Source of the DNA: Pseudomonadota bacterium | GTDB lineage: Bacteria > Pseudomonadota > Gammaproteobacteria > Steroidobacterales > Steroidobacteraceae | Assembly (NCBI GenBank): GCA_021792755.1 | Contig: JAJYUA010000032.1 | Span: 1-44,260 of the forward strand | Length of the DNA stretch: 44,260 bases | Direction: 5' to 3' | Part shown: piece by piece, positions 1 through 7,831 of the stretch | How the letters are laid out: every line of letters starts with the position of its first letter | How positions within the stretch are numbered: position 1 is the first letter of the stretch | The notes under the pieces: model-generated | Seen by the model: the letters and a program-made list of their open reading frames with translations, nothing else | Told to the model about the DNA's origin: nothing | Database searches by the model: none | Translations under genes and position numbers: made by a program

Positions 1-1537
1 CCTTACCGGATACATAAAAAGGTTCCGCCAACGCCTCCAGGATCTTCTTTACCACTCCGAACACATCACTGGCATTATGCAAGTCGTTCAGTAACACGAC
101 GAACTCGTCGCCCCCCAGGCGGGAAGCGCAATCCGCAGCGCGAAGACAGCCGGTGATCCGTTGGGCCGCCGTTTTGAGCACCTGGTCACCCGCTTCATGT
201 CCCAGGCGGTCATTGACAGGCTTGAAATGATCGAGATCCAGATACAGAACCGCGAGCAGTCGTCCAACGCGAGCGGCATGCAGCAGCGCCTGGGTGGCCC
301 GGTCGCGGAACAGTGGCCGATTGGGCAGCCCGGTCAGCGCATCGTAGTGCGCCAGATGCGCCAAGCGCGCTTCGGCCTCCTTGCGCTGCGTGATGTCACG
401 CACGAGCGCCATGAAGCGCCGTTCTTTCCCAAAGCGGACCTCGCTCAACGAAATTTCCAGGGGAAATACCGTTCCGTCCCGGCGCAGACCTTCGACTTCA
501 CGAAAACCGGTGCCGAGCACTTTGTGTTCCCCGGTCTGCAAATCGTGGAGGCTGAACTGGTCGCGCTGACGGCGATACGGGTCCGCTATCAGCATCGAAA
601 CGTCCTTCCCTGCCATTTCTTCAGCGGCATAGCCGAACACACGTCCCGCAGATGGATTCACTGATTGGATGAGGCCACGCTCATCTATGATCACGATGCC
701 GTCGAGGATAGTGCTCAGGATGGAGTCCATGTATTCCTTCGCTTCCTGAAGCAGGCTCTTTTCCCGCAGGAAATCCCGGTGATGCTGATGGGAAGACCAC
801 AGCGCAATCAACCCCATAGTCACGATTGCGACCCACACAGCCATGGCCATCGAACTGCTTCCTACCGCATGTCCTTCCATGACGTGCATCTCCGTCGCGC
901 CCGTGCTCGCCGGTACCGTGGTCATGTTCATCGAGGCCATGTCAAGGTAATGCATGCCGAGGATGCCGATAGCCATCAGGAGCGAAAAGGCGACTTTCTC
1001 CCAGCCGCCGGTCACGGGCATGCCGCGATAGATTCGCCGAAGGATCCCTAGCGCCGGTATCGAGAAACCTGCGGCTACGACGTACGATAGTCCCGCCAAC
1101 GCATAGTTGTAAGTGTGCCGCATGCCGGGCATCACAACGGCGTGCATCCCCGTCACGCACATCGCCGTCAGACCGAAACCCATGAGCAACCCGGCGATGA
1201 GCAGATAAAACCATCCCTCCGTGTGCCGATAAATGAACTGCAGTGCCGCGATGCTGCCCGCGAGCACAAGAAGTACCGACAGTACCGTGACATCGAGCTT
1301 GTCGGCAAAAGAGAAATGCGCCTTGGTGGCAAGCATCCCGATGACATGGGTGGCCCAGGCGCCAAGACTCAGGAGCACTCCGCTGATCCAGAGCCAACGG
1401 GCGCGCGTTTTCGGTCTGCCAACGGCCGACGCGCGCCAGACAATGTCTGCGACGGTATACGTGGTCAGTATGGCCACCATGGCTGACAATGCCACCAGAG
1501 CATAGTCGTAATTGCCGGCGGCTAATGCGCTGAACAT
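1..1537 (-). CDS. MHYT-PAS-GGDEF diguanylate cyclase (3' end outside window)
   Basis: A membrane sensor that probably makes cyclic-di-GMP. The first ~250 residues hold several hydrophobic helices with the three MHYT-family signatures, seen as THVIGM (~63), VTGMH (~128) and GMHYLDMAS (~194); the first copy has lost the Met-His start. MHYT domains are proposed to bind copper and sense O2, CO or NO. A PAS domain follows (~270-385, ending in the usual DITQRKEAE linker), then GGDEF. The active-site motif GGDEF is intact, and a product-inhibition I-site RAAD lies five residues before it. The gene runs off the left edge after the GGDEF, so an EAL domain could follow. The start at 1537 has GAGG nine bases upstream; an in-frame ATG at 1558 is possible. 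It lies 163 bases downstream of another c-di-GMP gene on the same strand. Confidence 0.9.
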   Translation of the reverse strand, partial: MFSALAAGNYDYALVALSAMVAILTTYTVADIVWRASAVGRPKTRARWLWISGVLLSLGAWATHVIGMLATKAHFSFADKLDVTVLSVLLVLAGSIAALQFIYRHTEGWFYLLIAGLLMGFGLTAMCVTGMHAVVMPGMRHTYNYALAGLSYVVAAGFSIPALGILRRIYRGMPVTGGWEKVAFSLLMAIGILGMHYLDMASMNMTTVPASTGATEMHVMEGHAVGSSSMAMAVWVAIVTMGLIALWSSHQHHRDFLREKSLLQEAKEYMDSILSTILDGIVIIDERGLIQSVNPSAGRVFGYAAEEMAGKDVSMLIADPYRRQRDQFSLHDLQTGEHKVLGTGFREVEGLRRDGTVFPLEISLSEVRFGKERRFMALVRDITQRKEAEARLAHLAHYDALTGLPNRPLFRDRATQALLHAARVGRLLAVLYLDLDHFKPVNDRLGHEAGDQVLKTAAQRITGCLRAADCASRLGGDEFVVLLNDLHNASDVFGVVKKILEALAEPFYVSGK

Positions 1538-1700
1538 TCCGCGCATCCTCGATGGCATTTCTCGCCAATTTTGCCGCGCCGATATGAACGGACCTGCGGC
1601 TCGACGCCACTCCGACCATTGCTGTGCCGCAGCAGCAGGACGTCCCACATGCGAGCGGTGTCGTCACCCCGCGCGGAAGCCGGCGCGCACACGCCAGATC

Positions 1701-4700
1701 TCATGATCGCCCGGTGCCAACGGCGGTTTTGCGACTGACATCGGCCGTTCGCGTCGCCCGGACCTTGTCGGCCATCCACTGCATCATTTGCCCCATGGCC
1801 TGCAGGCGAACCGATTCGACCGAATCTTCATGAATCTGCCAGTGCCACTGCAGGACCTGCGGATCGTGAATTTCCTGCAACTCGAGAAACTCGGTGATCG
1901 GACACGATGCGATCTCACCCGGAAGCCGCACGCACAGGGCGTCGTGCATCATCATCCACTGGTAGGCCAGGGCGCCGATCCAGCTACGCAGGCCGCCTCC
2001 AGCGCTGCCGTGGAATGGTTGGGTCCTGATCCAGTCCGCGAGCGCCGCTGCGGGCATCGGCCGCGCCAGCCCATACCCCTGTCCAAAGCGGCAGCCCAGC
2101 TGACACGCCGCCTCGATGATCCCCTCATCCTCGAGACCTTCCGCCACCACATCACGTCCCAGATCATGGCCGATCTGCACGGCGGTTCGGATCAGACTCA
2201 GCGCCTTGATCGGGTCGCGGGTGAGATCCTTGACGATGTTCTGGTCGATCTTGATCACGTCGAAGGGCAGTTCCGCGAGGCGCTTCAAGTTGCTGAATCC
2301 CGCTCCCAGGTCATCCAGCGCAATCTTCACGCCCGCCGAGGCCAGACGGGTGATGGCCTCATCGACCGCGCTCGCCTCCAATTCCTGACTCTCCAGCAGC
2401 TCTAGGGTCAGATGCTGCGGCGCCACCTGCGCCTCACGCAGCGCCTCCTCGATCCAGCGCGCGCAGTCCGGGTGCACCAAAGAACTCGGTGCGAGATTGA
2501 TCGACAGATTGACGTCAAGCTTCTCGTCGCGCCAGCGGCGCACGTGACCAAGACCCTGCACCAGGCCCTGCCGGAAGAGCGCATCGAGGTCAGTTTCCCC
2601 CAGCGCCGGCAGGAACTGTCCGGGAACTAGAGTCGTGCCATCGGGCACGCGCAGTCGCGCCAGCGCCTCGACCTTCACCAGCGCACCGTCTGCGAGGTTC
2701 ACGATGGGCTGCACAAACATTTCCACGCCGTCGCCGTAGAGAAGCGAGCGGACCCGTGCGGCCTCGCCCGTGTCGATCGCATGCCAGCGGCTGCGCGACT
2801 CCTGGGTCATCAAAGCCCAGCGATTCTGCAGCGACAGGCGCCAGGTGTGCATCCAACCAGAGGCAAACTGGTTCGGGTACGCTCCAAAGAGCATCAATAC
2901 GGCATGGATCGCACCATGTCGAAGTACGGGCAGCGTCACGGCGCTGCGGATTCCGAACCCCTGCATCAGCGCCTGCCAGGGAAGCGAACGACTCTCATGC
3001 GCAAAGGCCGAGGTCTCCTGCTGGCACTCGGTCATCCAGGTCGTCGCAACCAGCCCCTGGCCGCGAACGTCCCGTCGGTCGAGCGTCGGGTGCAGATCGC
3101 GTACGCGGAACGCATCGACGAGGTTACTCACGCCGTCACCGGCTGCCCGCTCGATATACAGTCGGTTGTGAGCGTCCGGTCGCCACACCACCGCCGCACG
3201 GATGCCCGGCAGCGCCGCCAGGGCGCTGAGTTCCGCCTGTGCCCAGTCCACTGTCAGCGCCCGGCCGTCCATCGGGCGCGCCAGCAGCATCTGGTACTGG
3301 TCTAGAATGGACTGCATGGCTTGCAGCTGGCTCTCGATGTCCAATTGCAGCCGGGCATCGGCAGCTTGCAAGGTACGGTAGCGCATGCTTGCGGTAAGCA
3401 TCGACGCATTCAGATGGGTACGCAATAAGTCGCGATACAGGCCCATCGCCCGCGACATCCATGCGCTAGAGATGCCGATGAGAGCGTGGACAACGCCGAG
3501 TCGGTGCGCGGTCTGAGCCACCGACTGCTCCGTGGTTCCAGCATCGAGCAGAAAGCGCAGGTGGGAGGACTGTTTTCGTGCGAGATCCCGATACTCAGCG
3601 TCTGAGAGGCATGTGAGGATCGCGGCAGTCTCCGGGTGTGCCCGCAACTCGCGGTAGAACGACGCCGAAAACTTTTCCGCTACCGTTTGCAGATGCGGCG
3701 TAAGGCTCTGCATTAACTCCTGGGCCTCTGCTCCGAACGGGTCAAAAGATGTCTCGGCGATCTGCTCCAGCGGCGGGGTCACGCCGACTTGCCACCACTG
3801 TGCCCGCTCCCTCTTGGTCTGCTTGGCCTGATACATCGCCGCATCGGCCTGGCGCAGCAGCGACTTCGGTTCATTGCCATCCTTGGGATACAGGGCCACA
3901 CCCATGGCCATGTCGATCGAAACAACCTCGCCGATTGCCAGCTTGAAGGGGGCCTCGACCGCTCGATGCAAGCGTTGCAATGCAGAGCTGAGCTGCGACA
4001 TCAGCTGCGTCGCCTCGAGCTTCTCCAGGATCACCACGAACTCATCGCCGTCGAGGCGGGCAATGAAATCCGTGTCTCTCGACCCCTCGAGCAGGCCACG
4101 CGAGATGTGCCGCAGCAATTCGTCTCCGGCTTCGTGCCCCAGCCGATCGTTGATGGGCTTGAAATCATCCAGATCGATCACACCGACCGCCAGCAACGCG
4201 CCGCGGCGGCGCGCGCGGGCGATAGCCTGCGGCAGGTACTCCTCGATTGCCAGGCGGTTCGGCAGTCCGGTGAGCGTGTCGCTGCGCGCCATGCGCGCCA
4301 TACGCGCATCCTGAGCTTGCCGCGCACGAGAGCGGCTCTTGGCATCCAGTTCATCGAGACCATTACCCAGCAAGGTCACGATCCGCGAACACGCTGCAAT
4401 CGTGGGCCCATCGAAGCACCCGCGACGGGGTGAGGCCAGCACCAGAATCGCCCACATTTGGCCAGCGCGCATAATCGGAATTGCGAGCATGCTGAACCAG
4501 CGACGTTCGGCGAAGCGCGCATGCCACGGCTGCAACGTTGGATCGGCCAAGGTGTCGTTGCAGACCGTCCGCTGTTGCCCATTCCAGGCTTTGCCCACGA
4601 CGGATGCGGTTTCCCGGTCCGTCAATCCCAGCGCTGCCGTTCGAACCTGGTCGGGGTCCTCGCCGGCCAGCGCCAGCACGTCGAATACGCTCGATGGGCT

Positions 4701-5396
4701 GGGTTCGCCGATCCATGCCGTATTGAACATGGTGTCCTGCACCAGTTTGGCGCAGAGGCTCTCGAGCATCTCTTGCTCTTGGCAGCTATGACTCAACACC
4801 TCGCCGCACTGCAGCAACATCCGGTACAGGGCCTGCAGCTTCATAAGCTGCTGCCGTTGGCTGAGCAAGACGAATGTCTGCTTTCCCAGGTGCTCCGTAA
4901 ACCGGCTTACGGTCTCTGCAACGTCATCCCCGGCGTCATGGATCGGAGCAGGCGCGTCATCATCCAATGCGCCGCCAGCCTGCAGGCGATGAATTTCGCG
5001 CGCCATCCTTCTGTCCATTCCCATGATGTGGTGCAGTAGCCATTGCGCCAAAAACGCCAGCAGCTCGACGGTCACCTCTGGCGCGTGCTCGCCGGCGAAC
5101 ACCCGGGCTTGTCGCAGGAATCCGCGAAAGCTCTCATGGGCTTGCAGATGCATCGTGCGGTGCCTGGAATCGACCCGCCAATGTCGGATGAGCCGCTCTT
5201 CCTCCCGGAAGTGATAGCGCGTGTACTCGACCAGCTCATCGAGACACGCGAGCACGGTTTTATGCGAGATGTCCCCTGTCTGCGCGAGGGCGATCCGATT
5301 GAAAATCTCCAGCAGGCGTTGATGCTGCTCATCGACCGTGTCGATGCCGGTGGCCATGGCATCGGTCCACCGCAGCGGTCTTGCTGGATCAGACAT
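1701..5396 (-). CDS. Haemerythrin-GAF-GGDEF-globin-GAF-EAL bifunctional c-di-GMP enzyme
   Basis: A 1231-residue soluble sensor-enzyme. Residues ~8-138 are a bacteriohaemerythrin with all di-iron ligands visible (H25, H62, E66, H83, H87, H123, D128). A GAF-like region follows (~190-350). The GGDEF domain (~370-535) has a DGDEF variant at 449-453 and an RDTD I-site at 440-443, so synthase activity is plausible but unproven. Residues ~550-700 match globin-coupled sensors, with a proximal-type His in GVVHALIG (~637). A second GAF-like region (~710-865) precedes an EAL domain (~885-1125) with EAL at 910-912, the DD pair at 1028-1029, K1049 and E1086, so phosphodiesterase activity is likely. The last ~100 residues contain C1165 and H1185-x3-H1189, loosely like a CZB zinc domain. 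No membrane segment is seen. Confidence 0.93.
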   Translation of the reverse strand: MSDPARPLRWTDAMATGIDTVDEQHQRLLEIFNRIALAQTGDISHKTVLACLDELVEYTRYHFREEERLIRHWRVDSRHRTMHLQAHESFRGFLRQARVFAGEHAPEVTVELLAFLAQWLLHHIMGMDRRMAREIHRLQAGGALDDDAPAPIHDAGDDVAETVSRFTEHLGKQTFVLLSQRQQLMKLQALYRMLLQCGEVLSHSCQEQEMLESLCAKLVQDTMFNTAWIGEPSPSSVFDVLALAGEDPDQVRTAALGLTDRETASVVGKAWNGQQRTVCNDTLADPTLQPWHARFAERRWFSMLAIPIMRAGQMWAILVLASPRRGCFDGPTIAACSRIVTLLGNGLDELDAKSRSRARQAQDARMARMARSDTLTGLPNRLAIEEYLPQAIARARRRGALLAVGVIDLDDFKPINDRLGHEAGDELLRHISRGLLEGSRDTDFIARLDGDEFVVILEKLEATQLMSQLSSALQRLHRAVEAPFKLAIGEVVSIDMAMGVALYPKDGNEPKSLLRQADAAMYQAKQTKRERAQWWQVGVTPPLEQIAETSFDPFGAEAQELMQSLTPHLQTVAEKFSASFYRELRAHPETAAILTCLSDAEYRDLARKQSSHLRFLLDAGTTEQSVAQTAHRLGVVHALIGISSAWMSRAMGLYRDLLRTHLNASMLTASMRYRTLQAADARLQLDIESQLQAMQSILDQYQMLLARPMDGRALTVDWAQAELSALAALPGIRAAVVWRPDAHNRLYIERAAGDGVSNLVDAFRVRDLHPTLDRRDVRGQGLVATTWMTECQQETSAFAHESRSLPWQALMQGFGIRSAVTLPVLRHGAIHAVLMLFGAYPNQFASGWMHTWRLSLQNRWALMTQESRSRWHAIDTGEAARVRSLLYGDGVEMFVQPIVNLADGALVKVEALARLRVPDGTTLVPGQFLPALGETDLDALFRQGLVQGLGHVRRWRDEKLDVNLSINLAPSSLVHPDCARWIEEALREAQVAPQHLTLELLESQELEASAVDEAITRLASAGVKIALDDLGAGFSNLKRLAELPFDVIKIDQNIVKDLTRDPIKALSLIRTAVQIGHDLGRDVVAEGLEDEGIIEAACQLGCRFGQGYGLARPMPAAALADWIRTQPFHGSAGGGLRSWIGALAYQWMMMHDALCVRLPGEIASCPITEFLELQEIHDPQVLQWHWQIHEDSVESVRLQAMGQMMQWMADKVRATRTADVSRKTAVGTGRS

Positions 5397-6309
5397 GGTG
5401 ATTCTTTATCGGGGCAGGAACTGACTGTGAGCAGCGATGTCCCCTGAAGAATCCGCCGTCATCGACGCTTGCGTACCGGCGAGGTTGGTGAGTACTTGAC
5501 TCCCAAGGCACGGTGGCCCGGGCACCGATTAGGGTCCCGGACGGGAGGGCTCCAGTACTGCGTTCCCGCAGCGACCGTCCTGGGTCGCCACTTCGGGCCG
5601 CGCAAAATCGCCTCGTCATCTCGCGCAGCTCCCGATCAGCGAGTGCTACCGCGGCAGGCTTCATCGGCCCGCAGGCCATGCTGAAGAGGAGGCAGATACC
5701 AGACTCGCTGCGGCAGACCTCTGGGATGCATGGAGAAAGTGTGAACCGTGGCTGCAGGCTGTGTCGCATGGTCCAAGCCCGGCATTGCTCCTCATGCGCT
5801 TCGGATTCCACCTTGCGATGGGTACTCTGCCCTCCGAATTCCCTGAACAGCGGCGCCAGCGCCAGCTTGTCAGTCCGTTCTGGCGCTGGTTTTGGTCTTC
5901 GTGCCCACATGAGCTTCTACATACCCCCGTTCCATTCGGCCGAAAAGGTACTACGTCCACATTTCTTCGATGTCACCGCTCCTCATTTGAGGGCAGTGGA
6001 ACCCTGAACTCCTGAGCAACGTGCGTCAACGGGTTCACAGAATGCTGACGACTTCTTACCGCGGAATGCCCGTGCGCGTGATTGCCCGTCAGCAGATTCG
6101 ATCGGCCAGGGTCAAATCCGAGGGCGGATCGGCGGTCCCATTGCAGCGCCGGCACAGCTCTGGGCTGTCGTCCCTAGGGGAGCGGATCCCAAGTTGCGCA
6201 TGGTCCGGGGACTTGGGCCACGCAGATTGCTCGTCAGGCATTCTGGTCATCGAAACGATGGGGTGTTCGCAGTCGCTCACCGTTCCGCGGGCACCGGCTT
6301 GCGGCTACG
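5397..6309. other. Gene-free stretch of about 0.9 kb
   Basis: No open frame here gives a recognisable domain or convincing start. Several overlapping frames of 60-170 codons exist on both strands (for example minus 5389-5910 and plus 5513-6007), but their composition looks like noise from GC-rich DNA. The stretch separates the c-di-GMP genes from decayed genes on its right and may itself be decayed beyond recognition. It must contain the promoter for the minus-strand gene starting at 5396, but I do not see a clear -35/-10 pair. Confidence 0.5.
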
Positions 6310-6710
6310 CTACGATGTTCGACGAGGAGAGACCGACCCGCTCCTGATCGTCGCGGTAAAGGTGGGGACAAGATCCTGCGTCAGCCATGAGATGAAGGTT
6401 GCGACCCAGGCGAGCAGCGTCACGTAGAGAAAGAACTGCGGAATGACTATGAGGAATGGGCAGATTCATGGCGGTCACCAGTTCGTCAGTGCAGACGGTA
6501 TACATGCCGAGCGGAAACACGATACCCTAGTAGAGCGGATCGTATTGGAATGGGAAACGTCTGATCAGGTAGCGCCAGACTCCCGGTATCAGCAGCAGCG
6601 GAATCCACCACGATCCGGTTGCCCAGAACAACAGCGTCAATCCTTTCAGGTCCAGGTCGCGGTATCCCTCCGTAGCCAGGAGATTCGCAAGCTCGGCAAA
6701 GTAGGCGGCG
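6310..6710 (-). pseudogene. TehA/SLAC1-type transporter remnant (C-terminal part)
   Basis: The minus strand encodes the C-terminal third of a voltage-dependent anion channel / tellurite-resistance (TehA-like) permease. Recognisable pieces are LLFWATGSWWIPLLL, RFPFQYDPLY, GIVFPLGMYTVCT and, in another frame, a final helix LYVTLLAWVATFISWL. Two lesions are visible. A TAG stop at about 6526-6528 sits where the family normally has Trp (DPLY-W-G). A one-base frameshift at about 6456 separates MNLP from FLIVIP. The N-terminal two thirds are absent: homology fades at ~6710. Start and function are lost, so this is a dead gene. Confidence 0.72.
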
Positions 6711-6724
6711 GGCCGGAAGCCTGC

Positions 6725-6751
6725 CCTCCGGGCGGCCGGAGGCCGCGGAGG
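6725..6751. repeat. GC-rich imperfect inverted repeat
   Basis: CCTCC at 6725-6729 pairs with GGAGG at 6747-6751 around a very GC-rich core. It lies between the 70-residue ORF and the TehA remnant, at the point where TehA homology stops. There is no T-run on either side, so it is not a classical terminator. It may be a scar of a rearrangement. Confidence 0.3.
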
Positions 6752-6835
6752 GTGCGGAGCGCCCGAGACTTCCCCGGTGCCAGACTCGACCCGTGCGCCG
6801 TGCCTGAGTTGCCTCGTGCGGTCTGGCGCGTGCCA

Positions 6836-7048
6836 TCACTCACCCCGCCGAACCTTTCGGATGACTTCGTGGATCGACCCGACGGCGCAGAACCTGATGT
6901 AGGCGTCCTCCACCGTGGCCGTCCCGGGACCCCAAAGGTATTCCGCGGCCGCCATCCACTCCGCCCGCTCGGCCTCGGTGAGCTCGGCCCACCAGGCTTC
7001 TGCGGCCTGCTGCAGCGGGGAGTTTTCGGGCAGGTTGCTCTCTGTCAT
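6836..7048 (-). CDS. Small acidic protein of unknown function, 70 residues
   Basis: A short protein starting MTESNLPENS, with a Trp- and Glu-rich middle (AWWAELTEAERAEWMAAAEY) and a basic end. I do not recognise a family; small proteins of this composition are common in phages and integrative elements. Its ATG overlaps the TGA stop of the metallophosphoesterase remnant by four bases (ATGA at 7045-7048), the same junction style as the other genes in this block, which supports translation as the last member of that chain. No membrane segment or signal peptide. The coding call rests on the overlap and the clean open frame. Confidence 0.5.
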   Translation of the reverse strand: MTESNLPENSPLQQAAEAWWAELTEAERAEWMAAAEYLWGPGTATVEDAYIRFCAVGSIHEVIRKVRRGE

Positions 7049-7222
7049 GTGGGCACCTCAACGATCAGCATTGGATTCGGTTCGTACGGCATGTACCCCC
7101 TCGGATTGCAGATCACGCGAGTACCCTGCTCGATGTAGTTGTAGGACTGGTGCGTGTGACCGTGAATCCAGAGTTGCACTGCCGGGCCCATCATGCAGGT
7201 CCGACAGGACGCGGAGCTTCAC
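7045..7222 (-). pseudogene. Metallophosphoesterase collapsed by internal deletion
   Basis: Both ends of a calcineurin-like metallophosphoesterase can be read, but its middle is gone. The 5' end, from a GTG at 7222, reads VKLRVLSDLH, the N-terminal metal-binding strand of the family. About ten codons later, in a different frame, the sequence reads LWIHGHTHQSYNYIEQ and VICNPRGYMPYEPNP, the C-terminal GHTH motif and end of the protein. The GNHD/E region expected between them is missing and the total length (178 bases) is not a multiple of three. The GTG overlaps the stop of the upstream gene (GTGA, 7219-7222) and the TGA overlaps the next start, so the translational couplings survived the deletion. 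Confidence 0.75.
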
Positions 7223-7824
7223 GGGTGTTCCACCGCTGGCAGTTCATCTGGTCGTACCTGGATGAGTTGCGCCAGCTCCCGCCCGATCTCGAGGGCCTCG
7301 GCGGCAAGCGCCGCGAGCGTCGGCGCGGTGAGGTGCCGCCGTGTCTGATCGGGCAGCAGGAGCACGCCATCGAGATCTCCGACCTCAGTGCCCCGTTGAT
7401 CGATGGGTTCGGGGGGTGCGTAGAACAACACAGGGACGGGTTCGTGCACGCGGCGCTGCTCGTGCAACGCGCAGCGGACGTGCGGCCCGATGCCGCCGAT
7501 CCAGCGGCCGGGCGCGCCGCAGAGCTCGCAGGTCTGCATCGAGAGCGCGCTCGCCATCCAGATCATCCCCTGCTGTTCGGCGCGCGGCGGAGAGCTGTCA
7601 GCTAGCGGACTGACGTAAAACTTCAGCTCGCCGTATTTTTCCTTAATTTGCTGCGCGACTAACTGCGGTGCATGGTTATGAGCGGTCCAAAACTGGAGCC
7701 GCTCGCAGGTCGCGTCGACGAGGCCAAACCATCCGTTACCCAGGCCGCTGCGTGGGGGAAAGTCGCCGTTCGGAAAAATCTGCGGGTAGCGAGTAATGAG
7801 TAGACGTTGGAGTTCAGGATTCAT
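7219..7824 (-). CDS. Phage-type conserved protein with CxxC...CxxxH zinc motif
   Basis: A 201-residue soluble protein. The ATG at 7824 is preferred to an upstream in-frame ATG (7860) because it has GAGGTG just upstream and follows the AAA gene's stop by seven bases. The sequence resembles a family of uncharacterised proteins found in phages and integrative elements: an N-terminal YPQIFPN segment, GNGWFGLVDATCERLQ, then QIKEKYGELKFYV, and a putative zinc site CELCG ... VRCALH around residues 122-145. The last ~60 residues (Leu/Ala-rich, GREL) may be a separate tail. Its function is not known to me. Its stop overlaps the metallophosphoesterase remnant's GTG. Confidence 0.75.
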   Translation of the reverse strand: MNPELQRLLITRYPQIFPNGDFPPRSGLGNGWFGLVDATCERLQFWTAHNHAPQLVAQQIKEKYGELKFYVSPLADSSPPRAEQQGMIWMASALSMQTCELCGAPGRWIGGIGPHVRCALHEQRRVHEPVPVLFYAPPEPIDQRGTEVGDLDGVLLLPDQTRRHLTAPTLAALAAEALEIGRELAQLIQVRPDELPAVEHP

Positions 7825-7831
7825 GGGCACC

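Noticed and set aside
942-1667. A 241-codon minus-strand frame over the MHYT region
   Set aside because: It is a neighbouring frame of the MHYT gene; the real frame has the three MHYT-type repeats, PAS and GGDEF.
5513-6007. A 164-codon plus-strand ORF in the left gap
   Set aside because: No domain, no ribosome site, and equally long frames occur on the other strand; likely noise.
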